Part shown: positions 24,689-33,816 of the stretch, one piece after another
Numbering within the stretch: the first letter of the stretch is position 1
How the letters are laid out: every line of letters starts with the position of its first letter
Assembly: GCA_964615375.1 (NCBI GenBank)
Contig: CAZTOW010000044.1
Location: 1-64,000, forward strand
Origin: CAZKWG01 sp964615375
GTDB taxonomy: Bacteria > Myxococcota_A > UBA796 > CAZKWG01
Length of the DNA: 64,000 bases
Direction of reading: 5' to 3'
Notes under the pieces: model-generated
Told to the model about the DNA's origin: nothing
Database searches by the model: none
What the model saw: the letters and a program-made list of their open reading frames with translations, nothing else
Program-made: the position numbers and the translations under genes

Positions 24689-25243
24689 GTGAGCGACGGG
24701 CTGACCTGCGATCCGATGAAGATGGCCGAGCTGGCGCGCTCGGGGGACCTGGGCGCGCTCGACCTGCTCACCCGCTGTCAGGGTGAGCGCCTGCTGGCGA
24801 TCGGGCGGCGTTATTGCCGCGACGAGCAGGAGGCGCGCGACGCCGTGCAGGACGCGATGCTCAACGCCGCCACCCACCTGCGGGACTACCGGGGGGACGG
24901 GCCGCTGGAGGGCTGGGTCGTGCGCATGGTGGCGCGGGCCTGTGGGCGCGCCCGACGTGGGCGCAAGAACGATCCCCGGCTCCACGAGCGCGATCTGGAG
25001 CTGCGGGCCAGCGGGCTCAGCCCGGACGAGCAGGCCCACCTCTCGCGGGTGAGCCAGGCGCTCGGGGACGCCCTGCTGGCGCTCTCTCCCGTGGACCGCG
25101 CCGTGCTGGTGCTGGCCGAGGCCGAGGGCTGGACGGGCCCGCAGATCGCGGAGAAGCTGGACTCCACGCCCGAGGCCGTGCGCGCCCGCCTGACCCGCGC
25201 CCGCCGCCGCGTGCGTGAGGCCATGGACGGGATCGCGGCGTGA
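24689..25243 (+). CDS. ECF-type RNA polymerase sigma factor
   Basis: 184 residues. Region 2 is visible as DEQEARDAVQDAMLNAA, and region 4 as LSPVDRAVLVLAEAEGW followed by a helix-turn-helix (TGPQIAEKLDSTPEAVRARL). No anti-sigma gene with a recognisable zinc-binding domain follows; instead the next GTG overlaps the sigma stop. The GTG at 24689 is chosen, though ATG 24716 is an alternative. It likely drives its own operon. Confidence 0.88.
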   Translation: MSDGLTCDPMKMAELARSGDLGALDLLTRCQGERLLAIGRRYCRDEQEARDAVQDAMLNAATHLRDYRGDGPLEGWVVRMVARACGRARRGRKNDPRLHERDLELRASGLSPDEQAHLSRVSQALGDALLALSPVDRAVLVLAEAEGWTGPQIAEKLDSTPEAVRARLTRARRRVREAMDGIAA

Positions 25244-27546
25244 ACGAAGACCGCCGCCTGCTGTGGACCGTCGCAGCCGCCGCCGCCACCGTCATCGGGC
25301 TGGAGATCCTGTCCTTTCAGGCGCTCTCCGTGGTCAACGACTACCTGGCCGCCACGCAGATCATCTCGGTGGCCCTGCTGGGGCTCTCGCTGGGCGGGGT
25401 GCTGGCCTACCGGATCGGTGACGGGGCGCGCGGGATCCGACTCGCCGCGGGCCTGCTCCCGCTCAGCGTGCTGCTCTCGTTCGCGGCCATCCTCCGGCTG
25501 AACCCCTGGCCGGTGCCGATGCTGCTCGTGCTGGCCGCGCCCTATGCGCTCACGGCGGTCGTGCTCTCCCTGGCCTTCCGGCGCCTGCCGGCGGGGCGGG
25601 TCTACGCCTGGGATCTGGTGGGGGCGGCCGCGGGCGCGCTGGCCGTGATCCTCGCGATCCCGTGGCTCCGGGAGGAGGGCGGCTTCCTGCTGCTGGCCCT
25701 GGTGGCGGCGCTGGGCGCGACGCTTCAGGCGCAGGGGCGAGCCTGGCGCCTGGCTCCGGCCCTGCTGACGGTGGCCCTGGGCGTGCAGGTGGTGGCCTCG
25801 CCGCTCAACCTGCTCGAGCTCGCCACGGCGGACAAGGCCCTCTTTGGCGACAAGGCCTTCCTCTACCACAACCAGGAGGGCGCCCCGCTCTTCCAGGTCT
25901 GGTACAGCCGGGGCAGCCTGATCGAGCGCATCGACATCGTGCGCCGCACCGACGGGACGCGGCGCTGGGTCTCCGTCTACAACGGGCGCACGGTGGACGT
26001 GATCACCGGCGGCGCCGTGAAGAAGGGCGGCCTGGACAACCGCCTGCCCACGCTCCTGCGCTGGGGCCAGGACCCGGACACCCTGCTGGTGGGGCCGTCA
26101 GGCCAGGGGCTCACCAAGGGCGTGCGCATGATGGGCGACGGCCACATCGACGCCGTCGAGCTCAACGGCGCCATCGCCCACCTGATGACCCACGAGATGT
26201 GGGAGCGCTCGGGCAAGGCCTACGACGAGATGGAGCTGACCATCGGCGACGTGCGCACCTTCCTGGCCCGCACCGACCGGCGCTACGACTTCATCACGAT
26301 GCTGGACACCCACCGCATCTACAGCCAGCGCCACTACGGCCCGCCCGAGTTCATCCACACGCTGGAGGCCATGCGCGCCTACCTGGACCACCTGAAGCCT
26401 GAGGGCGTTGTGCTCTTCGAGGAGCGCACGGTGGACCGGGTGGCCGAGCTCGGCGTGATGCGCTTCCTCCAGACCATGAAGGCGGCCCTGCGCGAGCGCG
26501 GGGTGGAGGATCCGGCGCGGAACATCGCCATCTGGGAGCTCTGGCACGACTGCCCGAAGTCCAAGGTGATGGCGGACCCCGTGCGCTGCAGGCCGAGCCA
26601 GCGCTTCACCTTCCTCCTCATCAAGGCCACGGCGTTCACCGCCGAGGAGCAGGCGCACCTGCTGGAGTGGCAGGGCATGCTGGACGCTCGCCAGCAGGGG
26701 AAGGAGGACTACAACGGCGTCCTCTTCCGCCACCTGCCTGACCACCCCACCCCCGACCGGCTCTCGCTGGCGGCGCGGGCGGAGGGGGACATCCCAGGGG
26801 TGGATCCACTGGAGGTGGATCTGAGCGTGGTCACCGATGACCGGCCCTTCCCCTTCGACGTGATGCGCGACCGCGGGCCCATGCTGGCGCTGGTGGGGCG
26901 CACGCTGGGGCTGGCGGCGGGGATGGTGCTGCTGCCGGCGATGGTGGCCTTCTTCGGTCGGCGCGAGGCCGGGGGCGGGAGGCTGGCCCTGGCCCTGACC
27001 CCCTGGTTCGCCCTGCTGGGCGTGGGCTACCTGGCGGTGGAGGTGCTGCTGATGCAGCGCCTGGGCATCTGGCTGGGGTCGCCGAGCTGGGCGCTGGCGG
27101 TGGTGCTGCCCACCATGCTCTGCGCGAGCGGCGTGGGCGGCCTGCTCTCCGCGCGGATGGAGCGGCGGGGCGTGCTGTTGGCGCTCGCGGCGGTGGTCGC
27201 CGCCGTGGGCCTGCTCTCCCTGGTCCTGGACCCGCTCATCGATCTCACCATGCCCCTGCCCTGGGCCGGGCGGGTGGGGCTGGCGGTGCTGGGGACCGGC
27301 GCCCTGGCCCTGGTCATGGGCCTTCCCTTCCCCTGGGTGATGGGGCAGGTGCAGGAGCGCCTGGGCGAGCGCCACGCCGGGCTCTTCTTCGCGATCAACG
27401 GGGCGGCGGGGGCGGTGGTCACGCCGCTGGCCCTGCTGGGGACCATGGCGCTGGGCTTCGAGCGCAGCTGGCTGCTGGCGGGCGGGGTCTACGCGCTCTG
27501 CCTCGCGCTGCTGGCGCTGACGCCCCTGAGAAGGGAAGCGGCGTGA
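25240..27546 (+). CDS. Polytopic membrane protein with spermidine-synthase-like domain
   Basis: 768 residues: an N-terminal bundle of six or seven helices (about 8-190), a central Rossmann-like domain (about 230-540) resembling spermidine synthase (VGPSGQG near 285, then a DAVELN acidic segment and FITMLDTH), and a second C-terminal helix bundle (about 560-765). Such fusions are common and mostly uncharacterised; the canonical polyamine-synthase catalytic Asp pair is not clear, so aminopropyl transfer is not assured. GTG start overlaps the sigma-factor stop. Confidence 0.75.
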   Translation: MNEDRRLLWTVAAAAATVIGLEILSFQALSVVNDYLAATQIISVALLGLSLGGVLAYRIGDGARGIRLAAGLLPLSVLLSFAAILRLNPWPVPMLLVLAAPYALTAVVLSLAFRRLPAGRVYAWDLVGAAAGALAVILAIPWLREEGGFLLLALVAALGATLQAQGRAWRLAPALLTVALGVQVVASPLNLLELATADKALFGDKAFLYHNQEGAPLFQVWYSRGSLIERIDIVRRTDGTRRWVSVYNGRTVDVITGGAVKKGGLDNRLPTLLRWGQDPDTLLVGPSGQGLTKGVRMMGDGHIDAVELNGAIAHLMTHEMWERSGKAYDEMELTIGDVRTFLARTDRRYDFITMLDTHRIYSQRHYGPPEFIHTLEAMRAYLDHLKPEGVVLFEERTVDRVAELGVMRFLQTMKAALRERGVEDPARNIAIWELWHDCPKSKVMADPVRCRPSQRFTFLLIKATAFTAEEQAHLLEWQGMLDARQQGKEDYNGVLFRHLPDHPTPDRLSLAARAEGDIPGVDPLEVDLSVVTDDRPFPFDVMRDRGPMLALVGRTLGLAAGMVLLPAMVAFFGRREAGGGRLALALTPWFALLGVGYLAVEVLLMQRLGIWLGSPSWALAVVLPTMLCASGVGGLLSARMERRGVLLALAAVVAAVGLLSLVLDPLIDLTMPLPWAGRVGLAVLGTGALALVMGLPFPWVMGQVQERLGERHAGLFFAINGAAGAVVTPLALLGTMALGFERSWLLAGGVYALCLALLALTPLRREAA

Positions 27547-28334
27547 TCCTGGCCCTCCTCCTGGCCTGCGCGTCGCCGCAGGCGGGCCCGAGGGTCTTCG
27601 CGCTCAGCTGGGGGCGCTCCGAGCGCTTCCTGCACCGGAGCCTGCTGGCGGACGCGCCCGAGGGCGAGCGCGTGCCAGCGAGCTGGATGGCCTGGCTGAT
27701 CCTGGACGGAGATCAGGCCGTCCTCGTGGACACCGGGGCCACCGATCCCGGCCTCCTCGCCCGCTGGGGCATCGGCGAGCGCCGCCCGGTCCCCGCCCTG
27801 CTGGCCCGCGTGGGCCTCCGGCCAGAGGACATCGACGACCTCGTCCTCACCCACCCGCACTGGGATCATCTGGGCGATACAGGCCGGTATACGGGCGCCA
27901 GGGTCTGGCTGCAGCGGGAGGCGCTGGCCTGGGCCGAGCGGAAGGTCGCCGACGGGCGCGAGCACGCCGGGGTGCGCCCCCGGGACCTCGCGGCCCTGCG
28001 CACGGCGGGTGAGCGGCTGAGCCTGCTGGACGGAGACCACGCGCTCAGCGAGTCGGTCACCCTGCGCGCGGGCGGCGGCCACACCCCCGGCGCCCAGTGG
28101 GTGGAGGTGCGCCGTCCTTCGGGGAGCGTCGCCCTGGCCTCCGACATCGCCTGCGTCTACGAGAACCTGGAGCGGGACGTGGCCCCCGGCGGCAGCCTGG
28201 ACGGTGCGGCCGACCGGCGGGCGATGGAAGAGATGCGGCGGCTCGTGGGTCTGGCGGGGGTGATCCCCGGGCACGACCCGCGGGTGGAGGAGCGGCTGCG
28301 GTGGTTCGCCGACGGGGTAGGGGAGGCGTGGTGA
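27543..28334 (+). CDS. Metallo-beta-lactamase-fold lipoprotein (lactonase-like)
   Basis: 263 residues with lipobox LLLAC (Cys9) and zinc motif HPHWDH (His104, His106, Asp108, His109), then GGHTPG, DIAC and GHDPR, as in AHL-lactonase-like hydrolases. Being lipid-anchored it would act outside the cytoplasm. Substrate unknown; quorum-signal lactones are one option. The GTG overlaps the preceding stop (GTGA), the third coupled gene of the operon. Confidence 0.82.
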   Translation: MILALLLACASPQAGPRVFALSWGRSERFLHRSLLADAPEGERVPASWMAWLILDGDQAVLVDTGATDPGLLARWGIGERRPVPALLARVGLRPEDIDDLVLTHPHWDHLGDTGRYTGARVWLQREALAWAERKVADGREHAGVRPRDLAALRTAGERLSLLDGDHALSESVTLRAGGGHTPGAQWVEVRRPSGSVALASDIACVYENLERDVAPGGSLDGAADRRAMEEMRRLVGLAGVIPGHDPRVEERLRWFADGVGEAW

Positions 28335-29356
28335 AGTCATGGTGTAACATCATGTTACACGCGGTCGTGTTGTGTCTTTTCACACAGATCGCGCGCGCCG
28401 CCGAGACCGACCAGCTCTCCGGTCGGCGCTACAGCGCCCCCGACTCCTCGGCGCAGGTGGACGCCTACGTGGGCGCCAGGCTGGAGGAGGCGCGGGCGCG
28501 CACCGAGCGGCGCATGCGCCCCGGCTGGGACGACGCCCGTCTGGAGCGCGCGCTGATGCGGCAGGTGTATCGTGAGTTTCCCTTCGATCTGCTCCACTTC
28601 GGCGCCCCCATCGAGGCCTGGATGAGCCACGGGCTCGCGTTCGAAGGCTACGCGGTGGAGACCCGCGGTCCGGGCACGGGCTGGCGCTACAACATCTACG
28701 ACGACTACCGGGCCGCCTTCCGCATGCCCTGGCGGGAGGACTTCCCCATGGCCTCCATCGTCTTCTTCGGCGCCGATCTGCTCCTGGACACGCTGGTGGC
28801 GCCCACCTTCATGACCGGGGAGCTGCGCTACGGCTCTGACAAGTGGAGCCACTTCTTCCGGCTGGGCTACCGCTACACCCTCCACGACGCGGGCGGCGCC
28901 GACCCTCACGGGGCCCTGGCCTACGGGCTGGACACCGAGCTCGGCGGGGTGGGCTACCGCACCAGCGGCGCGGTGAGCTTCGCCGACCTGGCGAGCAATT
29001 ACAGCGGTTACCTCTTCTTTCGTGCCCTGCTCTCCGGCCCGCGCCCCTACTTCGTGCGCGAGGGTGAGCGCCTCATCCAGATTCGCCCCTTCCTGGCCCG
29101 GGAGTGGGTGGAGCCCGCCTGGGATGAGTACTACAACCCGAACCTGTACCGACCGCACACGGAGGCGGTCATCCAGCTCCACTTGAAGCAGGACCGGGAG
29201 GCCGTCTGCCAGGACTACGCGGCCTGGAGGGACACGCTCGGGCGCCCGCCCGAGGACATGCGCCCGCCCGAGGACTACGTGGATCTGACCCGGATCGCGA
29301 TGCCCCCGGACCCCTTCCGCCTGGACGAGCTCTGCGCCCCGCCCAGCCCGCCCTGA
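28331..29356 (+). CDS. Exported protein of unknown function
   Basis: 341 residues. The GTG at 28331 overlaps the previous stop and has GGGGAGG upstream; an alternative ATG at 28352 would still leave a signal peptide (core AVVLCLFTQIARA). The mature part is rich in Trp, Tyr and Arg, with blocks GADLLLDTLVAPTFMTGEL and GSDKWSHFFRLGYRYT, and a Pro-rich C-terminus. I do not recognise the family. A perfect 19-bp palindrome spans codons 5-10. Confidence 0.6.
   Translation: MKSWCNIMLHAVVLCLFTQIARAAETDQLSGRRYSAPDSSAQVDAYVGARLEEARARTERRMRPGWDDARLERALMRQVYREFPFDLLHFGAPIEAWMSHGLAFEGYAVETRGPGTGWRYNIYDDYRAAFRMPWREDFPMASIVFFGADLLLDTLVAPTFMTGELRYGSDKWSHFFRLGYRYTLHDAGGADPHGALAYGLDTELGGVGYRTSGAVSFADLASNYSGYLFFRALLSGPRPYFVREGERLIQIRPFLAREWVEPAWDEYYNPNLYRPHTEAVIQLHLKQDREAVCQDYAAWRDTLGRPPEDMRPPEDYVDLTRIAMPPDPFRLDELCAPPSPP
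28342..28360. repeat. Dispersed palindrome GTAAC-N5-GTTAC (19-bp perfect)
   Basis: GTGTAACATCATGTTACAC is perfectly palindromic around a single central base; the 15-bp core at 28344-28358 belongs to the GTAAC-N5-GTTAC set. It lies between the two candidate starts of the exported-protein gene and could be an operator or an mRNA hairpin affecting translation. Confidence 0.75.
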
Positions 29357-29357
29357 C

Positions 29358-30248
29358 TCAGTCCGCGCAGACCTGGAAGCTCAGGTTGTCCTTCTCCGGC
29401 GTGTAGCTCCGCCCGCCCGCGCTCACGACCAGGTTGACCTCGAGCCCGGCCCCGGCCAGCGTGTTGGAGAGCTTGAGCGTACACTCCGAGCAGCCGCTCG
29501 CCGGGGGCGTGGCGCTGACGCTGAGGTTCAGCAGGCGCCAGGGTTCGTCGCGTGCGCCGAGCACGGCGTCCTTCTTCCAGGAGAGCACGGCGCCGTGGGT
29601 GAGGCCGTCGGCGACCACGTCCACGCGGGTGAAGCCGTCGTCGCGGCGCCCCTCGGCGTCCAGGCGCAGGTCGGCGATGGCGGTCCCGTCTTCGCTGGAG
29701 CCCGTGATCGTGCAGCCCTCGGCCTTGACCCCGAAGCTCCAGCCTTGAACGTCCAGGTCGGGGCTGGTCAGCTCCACGCCCACGGTGGCGCTCAGCGCCT
29801 CGCCCGCCGGGCCGGAGAGCTTGCTGGCGCCGCTCAAGCCCATCAGCAGGCGCCCGCAGGGGGCCTCGGCGATGGCGGTGGGGCTCTCGCAGTCCATCCG
29901 CGAGGAGGAGGGGAGCTCCACCTGGCCCGTGTAGAGGTAGTAGAAGACGGCGAGGCCGTCGCCGATGTCCACGAGATCGTCGCGGAGCAGGTCCACGGCG
30001 TCCTCGCAGGCCGGCGCCGCGCCGCCGTTCAGCACCCATCGCAGCGTCCACACCCCGTCGGCCACGTCCACCTGACCGTCGTGATTGGCGTCCGCCACGC
30101 CCACCTCGCCCTCGCCGGACGCCCGCGCGCAGACGCTCACCAGCTCGCCCTCGCCCTCGCCCTCGCCCTCTCCTTCGGCGGGCGTCGCGCCCTTGTCCTT
30201 GTCGGAGCAGGCGAGCGGGAGCAGCAGGGCGAAGAGCAGGACGCGCAT
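29358..30248 (-). CDS. Dockerin-like lipoprotein with cohesin-like domain
   Basis: 296 residues. Start at 30248 with GGAGATCTC upstream; lipobox LLPLAC (Cys14), then a Glu-Gly repeat linker (25-36). Residues about 50-75 (ADANHDGQVDVADGVWTLR) form a type I dockerin Ca-binding loop-helix, followed by a shorter second copy near 90-108. The C-terminal half, with AGEALSATVGVELTS and VQGWSFGVK, looks like a cohesin-type beta-sandwich. The final third has a Cys pair. The frame is open far upstream but only this part makes sense. Confidence 0.72.
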   Translation of the reverse strand: MRVLLFALLLPLACSDKDKGATPAEGEGEGEGEGELVSVCARASGEGEVGVADANHDGQVDVADGVWTLRWVLNGGAAPACEDAVDLLRDDLVDIGDGLAVFYYLYTGQVELPSSSRMDCESPTAIAEAPCGRLLMGLSGASKLSGPAGEALSATVGVELTSPDLDVQGWSFGVKAEGCTITGSSEDGTAIADLRLDAEGRRDDGFTRVDVVADGLTHGAVLSWKKDAVLGARDEPWRLLNLSVSATPPASGCSECTLKLSNTLAGAGLEVNLVVSAGGRSYTPEKDNLSFQVCAD

Positions 30249-30335
30249 GAGATCTCCGAGGGGCCACAGGATCGCCCACGGGGCCGCCGACGTCAACGTG
30301 GCGGATGCTATCCTCTGCGGAGCCCGGAGCCCCCC

Positions 30336-32054
30336 ATGTCCCGTCTCCTCCCGCCGCTCGCGCTGCTCCTGACCGCCTGCGCCGAGCCCGCCCCGCCCCG
30401 GACCCCGGGCGACCCCCTCGCCCGACCCTTCGACGCGGCCAGCGCCCTGCGCTCCGGCCACCACATCCCCCTTCCCGACGCGCTCCGCGAGGCCCGCCGG
30501 GGCCCGCCCCCGCCGACGCCGGAGGTGGATCTGATGAGCGCCATCGGCGGCGAGCTGAGCGGCGGCGAATTCGACGACAGCCTGGGCGGCCCGCTGCTGG
30601 AGGCCCTGGCCGAGCAGCCCCCGGAGGACGTCGAGGCCTGGGGGGCCGGCGCGCTCACCGTCACCGAGCTGGTCACCGGCAGCGACCCCCTCTGCGAGGA
30701 CCCCCACGCGCGCTTCCGCTTCGAGGAGGACGGCGTCTCCTGGGAGCTGGACATGCGGCTGTTCGCCTTTCTGCAGCTGACCAGCCCGCTTCAGGCGCTG
30801 TTCATGGAGCTCTCCGAGGGCTGCGCCGCGGGCGTGGCGGCGGCGGCGGGCGACGTCGATCTGGCCCTCAGCGAGGGGAGCTGTACGGAGGCCGAGGCCC
30901 GCGCCTTCTTCCCCGAGGGCGGGGCCTGCCGGGAGTGCGTGAGCGCGCTGGACGTCGCCGACTGCCAGGGCCTGGGCGAGTGCGCGGAGGAGGCCCCGCT
31001 CCAGATGGAGGAGGGGGGCGAGTGGCTGGAGTGGGCGCAGGCCGAGGCGCTCGCCTGCGCGCCGGACGTGCGGGTGCAGCTCTTCATGGGGGCGCGGGAC
31101 ATCCAGGACGACGGGACCCTCCCCGAGAGCTGGAACCAGACGGACTGGCCGCGGGTGTGCTTCGCTGTGCGCGACGAGGCCACCGGCGAGATCGGGCTCT
31201 CCTTCGTCGGCGACAGCGACGGCTACGAGGAGATCACCGACGGCTACGGGGACGGCATCATCGGGCGCCTGGGCTACCTGCGCGAGGAGGGCGAGACGGG
31301 CACCCCGCATGCCGACCGCGTCACCTACGCCCGCCGGCTCGGCTTCGCCGACGGCACCACCATCGACACCCTGATCCTGAGCTTCGGCGGGACCGGCCAG
31401 ATCTCCGCGCCGCTCTACCCGCAGGACAAGGACGGCGACGGGGACGTGGACGACGACGACTGGGGCTATGGCTACGGGGGCTGGGGCTGGGGTCCCACCA
31501 CGCTGCGCCCGGACGGGACGGATCCGACCGACGTGAACGACACCTACGCCCGGGACTGGGCGGCGGGCGTGGTCACCAAGATGTCCACCACCCGCGACGG
31601 CGTGCCCATCAACGACATGAACTACTCCCGCTGCGAGGAGTGGGCGGGCCCGCACGAGGACGGGTCCTGGACCTGCCTCAGCGTCGGCAAACCCAAGATC
31701 GGTTACTTTGTTGACAATCATGTGTTCTGGTACAATCGAGCCCACACGATGGTCGACGTCCGTCCGCTGATCACGCTCGGATCCACGGGCCTCCCCGACG
31801 ACGACATGCCGGGCGGCGTGACGCCGCACATGGCGGGCTCGGACATGCTGGCCAGCGAAGAGTGGGACGGCTGTGCCTGGCCGAATCGCCTGGTGCCCGA
31901 CCACATGCGCACCGAGGACGAGCCGGACGTCTTCGGCGGTCAGGCCTCCCTGGACGCCGACACCTACAAGTTCGGCAAGGACCCCGACCAGGACATCCGC
32001 ATGGTGCTGGCGACGACCCAGAAGCGCGGATTCTGCCCGCCGGAGGCCGAGTGA
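30336..32054 (+). CDS. Large lipoprotein, tandem paralogue A, unknown family
   Basis: 572 residues with lipobox LLLTAC (Cys15). Not a family I recognise. The C-terminal half is strikingly conserved with the next gene: SWNQT-WP, DGYGDG-IGRL, LSFGG-GQISAP, an acidic DKDGDGDVDDDDWG stretch, a GYGGWG segment, TTRDGVPIN, GPHEDGSWTC, FVDNH-FWYNR and GKDPDQD-RMVLATTQ. The acidic stretch resembles calcium-binding repeats. Many Cys residues in the N-terminal half suggest disulphides. Its stop overlaps the start of the paralogue, so the two are co-expressed. Confidence 0.75.
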   Translation: MSRLLPPLALLLTACAEPAPPRTPGDPLARPFDAASALRSGHHIPLPDALREARRGPPPPTPEVDLMSAIGGELSGGEFDDSLGGPLLEALAEQPPEDVEAWGAGALTVTELVTGSDPLCEDPHARFRFEEDGVSWELDMRLFAFLQLTSPLQALFMELSEGCAAGVAAAAGDVDLALSEGSCTEAEARAFFPEGGACRECVSALDVADCQGLGECAEEAPLQMEEGGEWLEWAQAEALACAPDVRVQLFMGARDIQDDGTLPESWNQTDWPRVCFAVRDEATGEIGLSFVGDSDGYEEITDGYGDGIIGRLGYLREEGETGTPHADRVTYARRLGFADGTTIDTLILSFGGTGQISAPLYPQDKDGDGDVDDDDWGYGYGGWGWGPTTLRPDGTDPTDVNDTYARDWAAGVVTKMSTTRDGVPINDMNYSRCEEWAGPHEDGSWTCLSVGKPKIGYFVDNHVFWYNRAHTMVDVRPLITLGSTGLPDDDMPGGVTPHMAGSDMLASEEWDGCAWPNRLVPDHMRTEDEPDVFGGQASLDADTYKFGKDPDQDIRMVLATTQKRGFCPPEAE

Positions 32055-33754
32055 TCCTGGCTCTGCTGCTGGCCTGCGCCCACCCCCTCCCCGAGGCGCG
32101 CCTGCCCGAGGGCGCCCCGCTCCATGGTCTGCGCGTCGGCGCCTCCGCGCCCCTGCCGCCTGCGCTGCGCGTCGCCCGCCGCGGCCCGCCCCCACCCACA
32201 CCGGAGGTGGATCTGTTGGAGGCCCTCGGCCCCCGACTGGAGGGCCTCGTGTTGGACGAGAGCCTGGGCGGGGAGCTCACCGCGCGGCTGGAGGAGGAGG
32301 ACCCCGATGACGTAGAGACGTGGGGGGCGGGGACGCTCACGCTCACCGAGCTCTATGGGATCGAGGACTTCAGCGGCGAGGAGGGGCTCTGCGAGGCGCC
32401 GCATGCGAGCTACAGCTTCGAGGAGGACGGGCTCAGCTGGGAGGCCCGGGTAGAGCTCTCCGGGCTGATCACCCTCCTCGAGCCGCCCGCCACCCTCTAC
32501 ATGGATCTGTCCTCGACCTGCGCGGAGGCGGTGGACGCCGCGGTCGGGGACGTGGACGCCGCGGTCGCGTCGGGAGCCTGCACAGAGGGGGAGCAGCAGG
32601 CTTTCTTCGCGGACGACAGCGCCTGTCTCGCCTGTGTGCAGGATGGGGCTACGGTCGCCGGCTGCCAGGGCGAGGGCGCCTGCCTCGAGGAGACGGTCCA
32701 GGTCTTCCGGTACCTGGGGCGGTGGTACGATCTCGCTGGCGCCTCCGTGCTGGCCTGCGCGCCCGACCAGATCCTCCGCGTCTTCTTCGCCTCCACCGAC
32801 CTGCCCGAGGACGGGACCCTGCCCGGGAGCTGGAACCAGACCAGCTGGCCGTGGATCTGCTTCGCCGTCCGCGCTGAGGGCTCAGGCGAGGTCGAGCTGA
32901 TCTGCGCCGCGGACGGGGACGGCTACGACGACCTCACCGACGGCTACGGGGACGGCGTGATCGGGCGCCTGGACTACCTGCGCGAGGAGGGCGAGGAGGG
33001 CGAGCCCCACGCCGAGCGCGTCTTCTACGCGCGATCCCTCTCCTTCACCAACGGAATGGAGACCGAGCATCTGCTGCTCAGCTTCGGCGGGATCGGGCAG
33101 ATCTCCGCGCCGACCTACATGACGGACTGGGACGAGGACGGGGACATCGACGACGACGACTGGGGAGGCGGCTACGGGGGCTGGGGCATGAGCCCCCTCG
33201 AGCTGCGCCCCGACGGGACGGATCCGGCGGAGGTCGACGACACCTACGCCCGCGACTGGCTGGGCGCGGTGGTGACCAAGATGGCGACCACCCGTGACGG
33301 CGTCCCCATCAACAACATGAACGACAGCCGGTGCGAAGACTGGGCGGGCCCGCACGAGGACGGCTCCTGGACCTGCACGAAGAACGGTCGCCCGGAGCTG
33401 GGCTGGTTCGTGGACAATCACACCTTCTGGTACAACCGCTCCCAGACCATGGTGCAGGTCATCCCGATGATGACCCTCGGATCCACCGGTCTGCCCGACG
33501 ACTGGATGCCCGGCGGCTTCCTCCCCCACATCGCGGGCACCGCCGAGCTGGCCAACCCGGACTGGGACGACTGCGCCTGGCCCCACCAGTTCGTCGCCGA
33601 CCACATCCGCACCGAGGACACACCTCTGGACTGGGGCTCCCCCACCTCGCTGGACGCCCACACCTACAAGTGGGGGAAGGACCCGGACCAGGACCTGCGC
33701 ATGGTGCTGGCCACCACCCAGGCGCGCGGCTTCTGCCCCTCCGAGGAGGAGTGA
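32051..33754 (+). CDS. Large lipoprotein, tandem paralogue B, unknown family
   Basis: 567 residues; the GTG start overlaps the stop of paralogue A. Lipobox LALLLAC (Cys9). Aligns with paralogue A over its whole length, weakly in the first third and at roughly 60% identity (by eye) in the last 300 residues, with the same Cys spacing, the acidic EDGDIDDDDWG stretch and the invariant GPHEDGSWTC and FWYNR blocks. Conservation of Trp, His, Asp and Cys suggests a structured ligand- or metal-binding domain, possibly enzymatic. Product of an old tandem duplication. Confidence 0.75.
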   Translation: MILALLLACAHPLPEARLPEGAPLHGLRVGASAPLPPALRVARRGPPPPTPEVDLLEALGPRLEGLVLDESLGGELTARLEEEDPDDVETWGAGTLTLTELYGIEDFSGEEGLCEAPHASYSFEEDGLSWEARVELSGLITLLEPPATLYMDLSSTCAEAVDAAVGDVDAAVASGACTEGEQQAFFADDSACLACVQDGATVAGCQGEGACLEETVQVFRYLGRWYDLAGASVLACAPDQILRVFFASTDLPEDGTLPGSWNQTSWPWICFAVRAEGSGEVELICAADGDGYDDLTDGYGDGVIGRLDYLREEGEEGEPHAERVFYARSLSFTNGMETEHLLLSFGGIGQISAPTYMTDWDEDGDIDDDDWGGGYGGWGMSPLELRPDGTDPAEVDDTYARDWLGAVVTKMATTRDGVPINNMNDSRCEDWAGPHEDGSWTCTKNGRPELGWFVDNHTFWYNRSQTMVQVIPMMTLGSTGLPDDWMPGGFLPHIAGTAELANPDWDDCAWPHQFVADHIRTEDTPLDWGSPTSLDAHTYKWGKDPDQDLRMVLATTQARGFCPSEEE

Positions 33755-33816
33755 GGCCCCCGGGCGGCGCTCTCCCCGGCTCCAGGATATGTCCCGGGCC
33801 CTTCGCCGAGGACCCC

